Under the pieces are notes generated by a model. It did no database searches. It was given only the letters and a program-made list of their open reading frames with translations, and was not told the DNA's origin. A DNA stretch of 64,000 bases from Pseudomonas fluorescens (GTDB taxonomy: Bacteria > Pseudomonadota > Gammaproteobacteria > Pseudomonadales > Pseudomonadaceae): the NCBI RefSeq assembly GCF_902498195.1, contig NZ_CABVIY010000005.1:372001-436000 (forward strand). The letters are read 5' to 3'. Of the stretch, positions 34,493 through 41,775 are shown piece by piece (the stretch's first letter is position 1; each line of letters starts with the position of its first letter). The position numbers and the translations under genes are program-made.

Positions 34493-34556
34493 CATCGCGG
34501 GCAAGCCCGCTCCCACAGGGTTTGCGCCATTGCTGTGGGAGCGGGCTTGCCCGCAA
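34493..34556. repeat. Paired inverted repeat, family C
   Basis: Arms GCGGGCAAGCCCGCTCCCAC and complement around about 17 bp, located between the ntrC stop codon and the small-RNA promoter. Confidence 0.87.
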
Positions 34557-34670
34557 CGCTTTTTGGGCTTGCGTGCACCGCCTGAAGGCACCGTGAACCG
34601 CAATCGCGCACAGCCACGAATCCAAAATCCCGCCTGCGTCCGCAATCGAACGACTATCGAAAAAACATGA

Positions 34671-34692
34671 AAACCCCGTAATACGGGGCTTT
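34671..34692 (+). terminator. Terminator-like hairpin after ntrC
   Basis: CCCCGT-AAT-ACGGGG with a preceding A-run and a following CTTT. The short T-run makes it a moderate terminator; it would insulate the downstream sigma-54 promoter from ntrC readthrough. Confidence 0.6.
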
Positions 34693-34733
34693 CGACGCTT
34701 AGACGCGACTTTCTGTATCAACTTGTTAAAACC

Positions 34734-34749
34734 TGGCACGCCCCCTGCA
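34734..34749 (+). promoter_or_regulatory. Sigma-54 promoter of the NrsZ-like small RNA
   Basis: TGGCACGCCCCCTGCA: near-consensus -24 (TGGCAC) and -12 (CTGCA) with exact GG-N10-GC spacing. Predicted first base 34760. Two GCACC half-sites in direct orientation (34575-34579, 34588-34592) lie 145-160 bp upstream and could belong to an NtrC enhancer, but no full dyad is seen. Confidence 0.88.
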
Positions 34750-34759
34750 ATAGTCTCAT

Positions 34760-34985
34760 CAGTGAATCAGTTCACTACCCAGTTTCGGGGACCTTGGTAC
34801 AGGCAGGCCGGGGATTCCCCTCTTTACACCAGGCTCACACCGCACACGCGACGAGCCTTCCCGTTTTGGGGTCCTTGGTACAGGCAGGCCGGGGATTCCC
34901 TCTTTACACCGGGTTCACGACGCCATGCGCGAACCCTCCCGTTTTGGGGACCTTGGTACAGGCAGGCCGGGGATTCCCTCTTTTA
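34760..34985 (+). ncRNA. nrsZ: NrsZ-like nitrogen-regulated small RNA
   Basis: The transcript predicted from the sigma-54 promoter would run from 34760 to a hairpin/T-run at about 34985, 226 nt. It begins with hairpin AGTGAA-TCAG-TTCACT (34761-34776), then carries three copies of a conserved GGGG-(A/T)-CCTTGGTACAGG...CCGGGGATTCCC segment separated by two stem-loops. The position (directly downstream of ntrC), promoter class, length and modular structure agree with NrsZ of P. aeruginosa, an NtrBC/RpoN-dependent, processed RNA that stimulates rhlA translation. No open frame with a ribosome-binding site was found in it. The identity is by context and architecture; no sequence alignment was run. 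Confidence 0.8.
34787..34983 (+). repeat. Three tandem roughly 80-bp repeats inside the small RNA
   Basis: Cores begin at 34787, 34868 and 34946 (spacing 81 and 78 bp). The shared core ends in GGGATTCCC and CTCTTT. Between cores lie stem-loops AGGCTC...GAGCCT (34831-34858) and GGGTTC...GAACCC (34911-34936), each with an inner CGC/GCG pair. The third unit stops at the T-run. Confidence 0.95.
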
Positions 34986-35423
34986 TTGCTCCCGGAGATG
35001 GATCTCCAGCCGCCAGCGGTCATCGACCTCGCTGCCGGCCCAGTCGCCCTGCAGGGGCCGGGCCGCCACCAGCGTCAGCAACATACCTCCATCACTCAAG
35101 CGCGTTCGCCAGTTCACATCCTTGCCGTTGAACTTGAATTGGCCCTTCTGTGCCTTGCCTTTAGCCTCGAACAACAGCGCAACACTCCCGTCGACGATCT
35201 CGCCGTGGGTCTTGGGTTCGTTGTTGAACCAAACCACCAAGCCGTCGTTTGTGACCTCGACCTGTTGCAACTCGCTGGGGTCGGGCGTCGTGAGGCGACC
35301 GATCATCATCCCCACCATCACCCCGACAATTGCCAGCGATGCCATCACTCGCGGGAATAGTTTCGAACGAGGGTCGGGTTGCGGCGTAGAATGCCGCTCA
35401 TCTTTACCTTCGGAGCCGTGCAT
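34983..35423 (-). CDS. Hypothetical membrane-anchored protein
   Basis: A 146-residue protein with a charged N-terminus, one transmembrane helix (VMASLAIVGVMVGMMIGRL, about 26-44) and a beta-rich periplasmic domain (VEVTNDGLVVWFNNEPKTHGEIVDGSVALLFEAKGK...VNWRTRLSDGGMLLTLVAARPLQG). No named family is recognised. Its ATG (35423-35421) shares the CATG palindrome with the trmL ATG on the other strand; ATG 35345 is an alternative start lying just before the helix. Its stop codon touches the 3' end of the small RNA. Confidence 0.8.
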   Translation of the reverse strand: MHGSEGKDERHSTPQPDPRSKLFPRVMASLAIVGVMVGMMIGRLTTPDPSELQQVEVTNDGLVVWFNNEPKTHGEIVDGSVALLFEAKGKAQKGQFKFNGKDVNWRTRLSDGGMLLTLVAARPLQGDWAGSEVDDRWRLEIHLREQ

Positions 35424-35877
35424 GTTTCACGTCATCCTTTTCCAACCAGAAATTCCGCCGAATACCGGCAACGTTATCAGGCTGTGCGCCAACAGTGGCT
35501 GCCACCTGCATTTGATCGAACCGCTGGGCTTCGAGATGGACGACAAGCGCCTGCGCCGGGCCGGCCTCGACTATCACGAGTATGCCACCCTGCAACGCCA
35601 CGCGGACCTGGCCAGCTGCCTGGAAAGCCTGGGCAACCCGCGGGTGTTCGCCTTCACCACCAAGGGTTCGCGACCGTTCCACGACGCCAGTTTCGTCCCG
35701 GGCGATGCGTTCCTGTTCGGCCCGGAAAGCCGTGGGCTGCCCGCTGAAGTCCTGGATGCCCTGCCCGCCGATCAACGCCTGCGCCTGCCGATGCGTGAAG
35801 GTTGCCGCAGCCTGAACCTGTCCAACACCGTGGCTGTAGCCGTTTACGAAGCCTGGCGGCAGAACGGTTTCAAGTAA
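35422..35877 (+). CDS. trmL: tRNA (cytidine/uridine-34-2'-O)-methyltransferase TrmL
   Basis: A 151-residue SPOUT methyltransferase (YibK family) that 2'-O-methylates the wobble base of tRNA-Leu isoacceptors using S-adenosylmethionine. Motifs: QPEIPPNTGNVIRLCAN at the N-terminus, FGPESRGLP, and the knot LRLPMREGCRSLNLSNTVAVAVYEAWRQ. GGAG lies 7 nt before ATG 35422. A long in-frame extension to 34723 runs through the small RNA and is spurious. Confidence 0.96.
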   Translation: MFHVILFQPEIPPNTGNVIRLCANSGCHLHLIEPLGFEMDDKRLRRAGLDYHEYATLQRHADLASCLESLGNPRVFAFTTKGSRPFHDASFVPGDAFLFGPESRGLPAEVLDALPADQRLRLPMREGCRSLNLSNTVAVAVYEAWRQNGFK

Positions 35878-35889
35878 CTCCACATAACA

Positions 35890-35983
35890 AATGTGGGAGC
35901 GGGCTTGCTCGCGAATGCGGCGGGTCAGTCGACTTCAATCTTGACTGACCCACCGCTTTCGCGAGCAAGCCCGCTCCCACATT
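35890..35983. repeat. Composite inverted repeat, family C
   Basis: Outer arms GGGAGCGGGCTTGCTCGCGA and complement; the inner part is itself a dyad (GGGTCAGTC...GACTGACCC). The same inner dyad occurs at 38923-39014 and 47996-48090, so these three form a subfamily. Confidence 0.88.
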
Positions 35984-36008
35984 GGACTTGCTTCGACGCT
36001 CAGACCGA

Positions 36009-36500
36009 TTATTGAACCGTCGGCGTCTCGCCTGCTGCCTGCATGCGTTGCAGCTCTTGTGCGTACAGCGCATCGAAGTTAACCGGAGCCAGCATCAGGG
36101 CCGGGAACGAACCACGGGTGACCAGGCTGTCCAGGGTTTCACGCGCGTACGGGAACAGGATGTTCGGGCAGAACGCACCCAGGGTGTGGCTCATCGAAGC
36201 GTCGTCCAGGTTCTTGATCAGGAAGATCCCGGCCTGTTGCACTTCAGCGATGAACGCCACTTCTCCGCTCTCACCGTTCTTCACAGTGACCGACAGGGTC
36301 AGTACGACTTCGTGGAAATCGTTTTCCAGAGCCTTTTGACGGGTGTTCAGATCCAGACCGACGCTCGGCTCCCACTGCTGGCGGAAGATCGCCGGGCTTT
36401 TCGGGGCTTCGAAGGACAAGTCACGTACGTAGATGCGCTGCAAGGAGAATTGCGGTGCGGTTTCTTCTTCGCTAGCTGCAGTGTTCTGTTGGTCAGTCAT
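36009..36500 (-). CDS. secB: Protein-export chaperone SecB
   Basis: A 163-residue SecB, the tetrameric chaperone that keeps preproteins unfolded and hands them to SecA. Family marks: FSLQRIYVRDLSFEAPKSP, EVVLTLSVTVKN, EVQQAGIF and LFPYARETLDSLVTRGSFPALMLAPVNFDALY. It is the third gene of yibN-grxC-secB, the same order as in E. coli. Confidence 0.98.
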   Translation of the reverse strand: MTDQQNTAASEEETAPQFSLQRIYVRDLSFEAPKSPAIFRQQWEPSVGLDLNTRQKALENDFHEVVLTLSVTVKNGESGEVAFIAEVQQAGIFLIKNLDDASMSHTLGAFCPNILFPYARETLDSLVTRGSFPALMLAPVNFDALYAQELQRMQAAGETPTVQ

Positions 36501-36543
36501 CTCAGATCCTTTCTGATCTTGGGTCTTTTATAGGGTATGGAAC

Positions 36544-36798
36544 TCAGGCCTTGAGCATCGCGTCGAGCTTGCCGGCGCGCTCCAGGGCAAACAAATCATC
36601 ACAACCACCTACGTGGGTGCTGCCGATCCAGATCTGCGGCACGGACGTACGTCCGGCTTTCTGAGCCATGGCGGCGCGCACCTGAGGCTTGCCATCGACC
36701 TTGATCTCTTCGAAGGCCACGCCTTTGTTCTCGAGCAGGTACTTGGCTCGCGAGCAGTAAGGGCAGTAATCGCTGGAATAGACGACGACGTTGTTCAT
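36544..36798 (-). CDS. grxC: Glutaredoxin 3
   Basis: An 84-residue dithiol glutaredoxin with active site C12-P-Y-C15 in SSDYCPYCSRAK, and TSVPQIWIGSTHVGGCDDL with the cis-Pro and the glutathione-binding GG. It reduces protein disulfides and glutathione mixed disulfides in the cytosol. It begins 1 bp after the yibN stop codon and precedes secB by 43 bp. Confidence 0.97.
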   Translation of the reverse strand: MNNVVVYSSDYCPYCSRAKYLLENKGVAFEEIKVDGKPQVRAAMAQKAGRTSVPQIWIGSTHVGGCDDLFALERAGKLDAMLKA

Positions 36799-36799
36799 A

Positions 36800-37213
36800 T
36801 CACTTCACCAGCGGCAGGTTGTCGGCTTTCCAGCTGGAAACGCCACCGGACAGCTTGGCGGCGGTGAAGCCGGCCTTCACCAGTTCGCGAGCGTGGGTGC
36901 CAGCGGTCTGACCCATGGCATCGACCAGGATGATGGTCTTGGCCTTGTGTTTTTCCAGTTCGCCAACGCGAGCGGCCAGCTTGTCGTGAGGAATGTTCAA
37001 CGCGCCAACGATGTGACCGGCGGCGAAATCCTTGGTTGGACGAATATCGATCACCACGCCGGCGTCCTTGTTGACCAGTCCGGTCAGTTCGCCGGTGCTC
37101 AGGCTACGGCCGCCACCCTGCATCTGATAGGCAATCAGCAGGGCCAGCAGTACGACGAAGATACCGACGAGAATGTAGTGGTTGGTGGCAAATTGAATCA
37201 GGTTAGCAACCAT
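36800..37213 (-). CDS. yibN: YibN-like membrane-anchored rhodanese-fold protein lacking the catalytic cysteine
   Basis: A 137-residue protein: an N-terminal transmembrane helix (HYILVGIFVVLLALLIAYQM) and a rhodanese domain (VVIDIRPTKDFAAGHIVGALNIPHDKL). Where an active rhodanese has the catalytic Cys loop, this one reads ILVDAMGQTAG, and no cysteine occurs anywhere in the protein, so sulfur transfer by the usual persulfide is excluded. E. coli YibN has the same layout and the same neighbours. ATG 37213 is the family start; an extension to 37264 is unlikely. A protein-interaction role near the Sec machinery is inference from neighbours. Confidence 0.9.
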   Translation of the reverse strand: MVANLIQFATNHYILVGIFVVLLALLIAYQMQGGGRSLSTGELTGLVNKDAGVVIDIRPTKDFAAGHIVGALNIPHDKLAARVGELEKHKAKTIILVDAMGQTAGTHARELVKAGFTAAKLSGGVSSWKADNLPLVK

Positions 37214-37364
37214 CGAAGGAGGTTCCAGGGCGTTAAAATGTCGGCCAGTATACACAGCCCCCATGGTGGGCCAAACCCCGTCCGGCGGTGACGTGGCCGG
37301 AACTTCGCTTTAAACTGCCACTCCCTTTTCCATCGCCCCTTTAACTCAAGCCAGAGTGGATTCC

Positions 37365-38894
37365 ATGACTACCACGCCTAAACCATTGGTCCTGATCATT
37401 CTCGACGGCTTCGGTCACAGTGAGAGCCCCGAATCCAACGCGATTTTCGCGGCGAAGAAGCCCGTACTGGACCGTCTGTGGGCCACCGTGCCCAACGGCC
37501 TGATCTCGGGCAGCGGCATGGACGTCGGCCTGCCTGATGGCCAGATGGGCAACTCCGAAGTCGGCCACATGAACCTCGGCGCCGGCCGCGTGGTGTACCA
37601 GGACTTCACTCGCGTGACCAAATCGATCCGCGACGGCGAGTTCTTCGAGAACCCGACCATCTGCGCTGCGGTGGATAAAGCCGTGGCTGCCGGCAAGGCC
37701 GTGCATTTCATGGGCCTGCTGTCCGATGGCGGCGTACACAGTCACCAGGACCACCTGGTCGCCATGGCCGAACTGGCCGCCAAACGCGGCGCGGAAAAAA
37801 TCTACCTGCACGCCTTCCTCGACGGCCGCGATACGCCACCGAAAAGCGCGCAATCGTCGATCGAACTGCTCGACGCAACGTTCCAGGCGCTGGGCAAAGG
37901 CCGAATCGCCAGCCTCATCGGCCGCTACTTCGCCATGGACCGTGACAACCGTTGGGACCGCGTGTCCCAGGCCTACAACCTGATTGTCGATGGCCATGGC
38001 GAATTCAACGCCGCCACCGCCCAGGAAGGCCTGCAAGCTGCCTACGAGCGTGGCGAGAGCGACGAATTCGTCAAAGCCACTTCCATCGGCGAACCGGTGA
38101 AAGTCGAAGACGGCGACGCCGTGGTGTTCATGAACTTCCGCGCCGACCGCGCCCGCGAGCTGACCCGTGTCTTCGTCGAGGACGGTTTCAAGGAGTTCGA
38201 GCGCAGCCGCCAGCCAAAACTGGCCGGCTTCGTGATGCTGACCCAATACGCCGCCAGCATTCCCGCGCCTTCGGCCTTCGCTGCCGGCAGCCTGGACAAC
38301 GTGCTGGGCGACTATCTGGCGAAAAACGGCAAGACCCAGCTGCGCATCGCCGAAACCGAGAAGTACGCCCACGTGACCTTCTTCTTCTCCGGCGGACGCG
38401 AAGAGCCGTTCCCGGGCGAAGAACGCATCCTGATCCCGTCGCCGAAAGTCGCCACCTATGACTTGCAGCCGGAAATGAGTGCGCCGGAAGTGACCGACCG
38501 CATTGTCGACGCCATCGACAACCAGCGTTACGACGTGATCGTGGTCAACTATGCCAACGGCGACATGGTCGGCCACAGTGGCGTGTTCGAAGCCGCGGTA
38601 AAAGCCGTCGAGTGCCTGGACCAGTGCGTCGGCCGTATCGTCGACGCGCTGGAAAAAGTTGGCGGCGAAGCCTTGATCACCGCCGACCACGGCAACGTCG
38701 AGCAGATGTCCGATGAATCCACCGGCCAGGCGCACACCGCACACACCACTGAACCCGTGCCGTTCATTTATGTCGGCAAGCGTGACCTCAAGGTCCGCGA
38801 AGGCGGTGTGCTGGCGGACGTGGCGCCGACCATGCTGAAGCTGCTGGGCCTGGAAAAACCGGCGGAAATGACCGGGACCTCGATCCTGGTGTAA
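37365..38894 (+). CDS. gpmI: 2,3-bisphosphoglycerate-independent phosphoglycerate mutase
   Basis: A 509-residue dimanganese enzyme of the alkaline-phosphatase superfamily that interconverts 3- and 2-phosphoglycerate. Motifs: LIILDGFGHSE (metal-binding Asp), the phospho-Ser loop GQMGNSEVGHMNLGAGR, FLDGRDTPP, and the later metal sites NYANGDMVGHSG and ITADHGNVEQM. ATG 37365 gives the usual length of about 510; GTG 37356 would add three residues. Divergent from yibN, upstream of envC and ctpA as in E. coli (yibO-envC). Confidence 0.97.
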   Translation: MTTTPKPLVLIILDGFGHSESPESNAIFAAKKPVLDRLWATVPNGLISGSGMDVGLPDGQMGNSEVGHMNLGAGRVVYQDFTRVTKSIRDGEFFENPTICAAVDKAVAAGKAVHFMGLLSDGGVHSHQDHLVAMAELAAKRGAEKIYLHAFLDGRDTPPKSAQSSIELLDATFQALGKGRIASLIGRYFAMDRDNRWDRVSQAYNLIVDGHGEFNAATAQEGLQAAYERGESDEFVKATSIGEPVKVEDGDAVVFMNFRADRARELTRVFVEDGFKEFERSRQPKLAGFVMLTQYAASIPAPSAFAAGSLDNVLGDYLAKNGKTQLRIAETEKYAHVTFFFSGGREEPFPGEERILIPSPKVATYDLQPEMSAPEVTDRIVDAIDNQRYDVIVVNYANGDMVGHSGVFEAAVKAVECLDQCVGRIVDALEKVGGEALITADHGNVEQMSDESTGQAHTAHTTEPVPFIYVGKRDLKVREGGVLADVAPTMLKLLGLEKPAEMTGTSILV

Positions 38895-38922
38895 ACCCGT
38901 TTCGCCCAGACACTGCAAAACC

Positions 38923-39014
38923 CTGTGGGAGCGGGCTTGCTCGCGAATACGGTGTATCAGTCGATATCAACATTGACTGACACACCACATTCGCGAGCAA
39001 GCCCGCTCCCACAT
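38923..39014. repeat. Composite inverted repeat, family C
   Basis: Outer arms GGGAGCGGGCTTGCTCGCGA and complement, inner dyad GGTGTATCAGTC...GACTGACACACC. Lies between gpmI and envC. Confidence 0.88.
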
Positions 39015-39126
39015 TGGTTTTGCGGTGTTTTCAAGGCCAGTTATCACACAGTCCCAATTGGGCGTTTTTTTTGCAGCGTGGGGCGGGCATACTAGGCTGT
39101 CCCTTTCCCTGGTGTCGCCCGCCTCT

Positions 39127-40422
39127 ATGCTTCGCGTCCTGATTGCCCTTGCTCTGACTTGCCTGCTCCAACCGGCCTTCGCGGACGAGCGCGCGCAAAC
39201 CCAACAACAGTTGGACGCCACGCGTCAGGACATTGCCGAGCTGAAAAAACTGCTGGGCAAGCTGCAGGAAGAGAAGTCCGGCGTGCAGAAAGACCTCAAG
39301 GGCACGGAAACCGAGATGGGCAAGCTCGAGAAGCAGGTCGATGCCCTGCAAAAAGAGCTGAAGAAAAGCGAATCCGAGCTGCAGCGACTCGATGCGGAGA
39401 AAAAAAAACTCCAGAGCGCGCGCACTGAACAGCAACGACTGATCGCCATCCAGGCCCGCGCGGCCTACCAGAACGGTCGCCAGGAATACCTGAAGCTGCT
39501 GCTCAACCAGCAGAATCCGGAAAAATTCGCCCGCACCCTCACCTATTACGACTACCTGAGCCAGGCCCGCCTGGAGCAGCTGAAGAATTTCAACGAAACC
39601 CTGCGCCAGCTGGCCAACGTCGAGCAGGACATCGCCAAACAGCAAGCCCAGCTGCTGGTGCAGAAAAGCAGCCTCGACAGCCAGCGCGATGAGCTCGACA
39701 AGGTCCGCCAGGAACGCCAGCAGGTTCTGGCCAAACTCAATGACGACGTGAAGGCCCGCGACCAGAAACTGGCAGCCCGCGAGCAGGATCAGGCAGACCT
39801 GTCTAAAGTCCTTAAAACCATTGAAGAAACCCTGGCCCGCCAGGCCCGTGAGGCAGAAGAAGCGCGGCAAAAAGCGCTGATTGCCCAGCAGGAAGCCGAA
39901 AAAAAGCGTTTACGTGAGGCGCAGGCGCAGGCAGAAGCCAGCGACGACGCCCCACGCAAACCGGTTAAATCGACACCTGGCGCCCTGGTGTCCAGTTCGG
40001 GCGAGACCTTTGGCGGAGCCTTTTCGGCAACCCGTGGAAAACTTCCCTGGCCTGTCGACGGTCGACTGCTGGCACGCTTCGGTGAAAGCCGTGGCGACGA
40101 TGCCCGGACCAAGTGGGACGGCGTCATGATCGGCGCCTCGGCCGGCAGTGCAGTGCATGCGGTGCATGGCGGACGCGTGGTGTTCGCCGACTGGTTGCGC
40201 GGTGCCGGGTTGCTGGTAATTCTCGACCACGGCAACGGTTTTTTGAGTCTTTACGGCCACAACCAGACGCTGCTCAAGTCGGCGGGTGACGTGGTAAAAG
40301 CCGGCGAATCCATCTCCACTGTCGGTAACAGTGGCGGACAGGACACGCCAGCACTGTATTTCGCGATTCGTCAGCAGGGTCACCCGAGTGATCCGGCACA
40401 ATGGTGTCGCGCGCAAGGATAA
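39127..40422 (+). CDS. envC: Murein hydrolase activator EnvC
   Basis: A 431-residue periplasmic protein: signal peptide (VLIALALTCLLQPAFA), a long coiled coil (about 20-270, Lys/Glu/Gln heptads), and a C-terminal LytM/M23-like domain (about 310-431). The first metal ligands of an active LytM (HxxxD) are replaced here by TKWDGVMIG, as in EnvC, which is a non-enzymatic activator of the amidases AmiA/B at the division site. ATG 39127 begins at the signal peptide; the frame is open back to 39025 without support. It is 31 bp from ctpA. Confidence 0.95.
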   Translation: MLRVLIALALTCLLQPAFADERAQTQQQLDATRQDIAELKKLLGKLQEEKSGVQKDLKGTETEMGKLEKQVDALQKELKKSESELQRLDAEKKKLQSARTEQQRLIAIQARAAYQNGRQEYLKLLLNQQNPEKFARTLTYYDYLSQARLEQLKNFNETLRQLANVEQDIAKQQAQLLVQKSSLDSQRDELDKVRQERQQVLAKLNDDVKARDQKLAAREQDQADLSKVLKTIEETLARQAREAEEARQKALIAQQEAEKKRLREAQAQAEASDDAPRKPVKSTPGALVSSSGETFGGAFSATRGKLPWPVDGRLLARFGESRGDDARTKWDGVMIGASAGSAVHAVHGGRVVFADWLRGAGLLVILDHGNGFLSLYGHNQTLLKSAGDVVKAGESISTVGNSGGQDTPALYFAIRQQGHPSDPAQWCRAQG

Positions 40423-40453
40423 GCGCGCCATCCAACTCAGGAGTTCGTTCGAC

Positions 40454-41773
40454 ATGCTGCATTTGTCCCGCCTTACCTCGCTGGCCCTGACGATCGCCCT
40501 GGTGATCGGCGCGCCGCTGGCGTTTGCCGCTCAACCGGCCCCGGCGGTCGCACCGGCGGGCACTGCTGCGACCACCAAGGCGCCGTTGCCGCTGGAAGAG
40601 TTGCGCACCTTCGCCGAGGTCATGGACCGGATCAAAGCCGCGTATGTCGAACCGGTGGACGACAAGACCCTACTGGAAAACGCCATCAAGGGCATGCTCA
40701 GCAACCTTGACCCGCACTCCGCCTACCTGGGGCCGGAAGACTTCGCCGAGTTGCAGGAGAGCACCAGCGGGGAATTCGGTGGCCTGGGCATCGAAGTCGG
40801 CGCCGAGGACGGCTTCATCAAGGTGGTGTCGCCGATCGATGACACCCCGGCCTCCAAGGCCGGCATCCAGGCCGGCGACTTCATCGTCAAGATCAACGGC
40901 CAGCCGACCCGCGGCCAGAGCATGACCGAAGCCGTGGACAAGATGCGCGGCAAGATCGGCCAGAAAATCACCCTGACCCTGGTGCGCGACGGCGGCACGC
41001 CGTTCGACGTGACCCTGGCCCGCGCCATCATTCAAGTGAAGAGCGTGAAGAGCCAGTTGCTGGAGTCGGGCTACGGCTACATCCGCATCACCCAGTTCCA
41101 GGTCAAGACCGGTGAAGAGGTTTCCAAGGCCCTGGCCAAGCTGCGCAAGGACAACGGCAAGAAGCTCAACGGCATCATTCTCGACCTGCGCAACAACCCG
41201 GGCGGTGTGCTGCAAGCGGCAGTGGAAGTGGTCGATCACTTCATCACCAAAGGCCTGATCGTCTACACCAAGGGCCGTATCGCCAACTCCGAGCTGCGCT
41301 TCTCCGCCACCGGCAAGGACGAAAGCGAGGCCGTGCCAATGGTTGCGCTGATCAACGGCGGCAGCGCCTCCGCTTCGGAAATCGTCGCCGGCGCCCTGCA
41401 GGATCAGAAGCGCGCCGTCGTCATGGGCACCACCAGCTTCGGCAAAGGCTCGGTGCAAACCGTGCTGCCGCTGAACAACGACCGTGCGCTGAAAATCACC
41501 ACGGCGCTGTACTACACGCCGAACGGTCGCTCGATCCAGGCCCAGGGCATCGTCCCGGACATCGAAGTGCGCAAGGCCAAGATCACCAGCGAGCAAGACG
41601 GCGACTACTTCAAGGAAGCCGATCTGCAAGGTCACCTGGGCAATGGCAACGGCGGCGCCGACAAACCGACAGGCTCCGGCGGCAAGGCCAAGGCCATGCC
41701 GCAGGATGATGACTACCAACTGGCCCAGGCCCTGAGCCTGCTTAAAGGGCTGAGCATTACCTCCGGCCGTTGA
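40454..41773 (+). CDS. ctpA: Carboxyl-terminal processing protease CtpA (S41 family)
   Basis: A 439-residue exported protease: signal peptide (SLALTIALVIGAPLAFA), N-terminal helices, PDZ domain (about 95-180, GGLGIEVG...IQAGDFIVKINGQPT), then the S41 core with the catalytic Ser in GGSASASEIVAG and the Lys in SFGKGSVQT. In P. aeruginosa CtpA works with an outer-membrane partner to degrade peptidoglycan cross-link hydrolases; the same role is likely. Its stop codon is 2 bp upstream of the yibQ ATG. Neighbouring envC adds to a cell-wall remodelling cluster. Confidence 0.95.
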   Translation: MLHLSRLTSLALTIALVIGAPLAFAAQPAPAVAPAGTAATTKAPLPLEELRTFAEVMDRIKAAYVEPVDDKTLLENAIKGMLSNLDPHSAYLGPEDFAELQESTSGEFGGLGIEVGAEDGFIKVVSPIDDTPASKAGIQAGDFIVKINGQPTRGQSMTEAVDKMRGKIGQKITLTLVRDGGTPFDVTLARAIIQVKSVKSQLLESGYGYIRITQFQVKTGEEVSKALAKLRKDNGKKLNGIILDLRNNPGGVLQAAVEVVDHFITKGLIVYTKGRIANSELRFSATGKDESEAVPMVALINGGSASASEIVAGALQDQKRAVVMGTTSFGKGSVQTVLPLNNDRALKITTALYYTPNGRSIQAQGIVPDIEVRKAKITSEQDGDYFKEADLQGHLGNGNGGADKPTGSGGKAKAMPQDDDYQLAQALSLLKGLSITSGR

Positions 41774-41775
41774 GA

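Noticed and set aside
34787..34983. Three evenly spaced repeats considered as a CRISPR array
   Set aside because: Repeats are about 45 bp with structured spacers of similar sequence, no cas genes are present, and a sigma-54 promoter plus terminator fit a small RNA.
34723..35421. N-terminal extension of trmL to about 384 residues through the repeat region
   Set aside because: The extension encodes repeated low-complexity sequence from the small RNA and an antisense gene; TrmL proteins are about 150 residues and ATG 35422 has a good ribosome-binding site.
36800..37213. Active thiosulfate sulfurtransferase
   Set aside because: The catalytic Cys position is not Cys and the protein has no Cys.
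39127..40422. Active M23 metallopeptidase
   Set aside because: The HxxxD zinc ligands are missing (TKWDGVMIG instead), which fits the activator EnvC.
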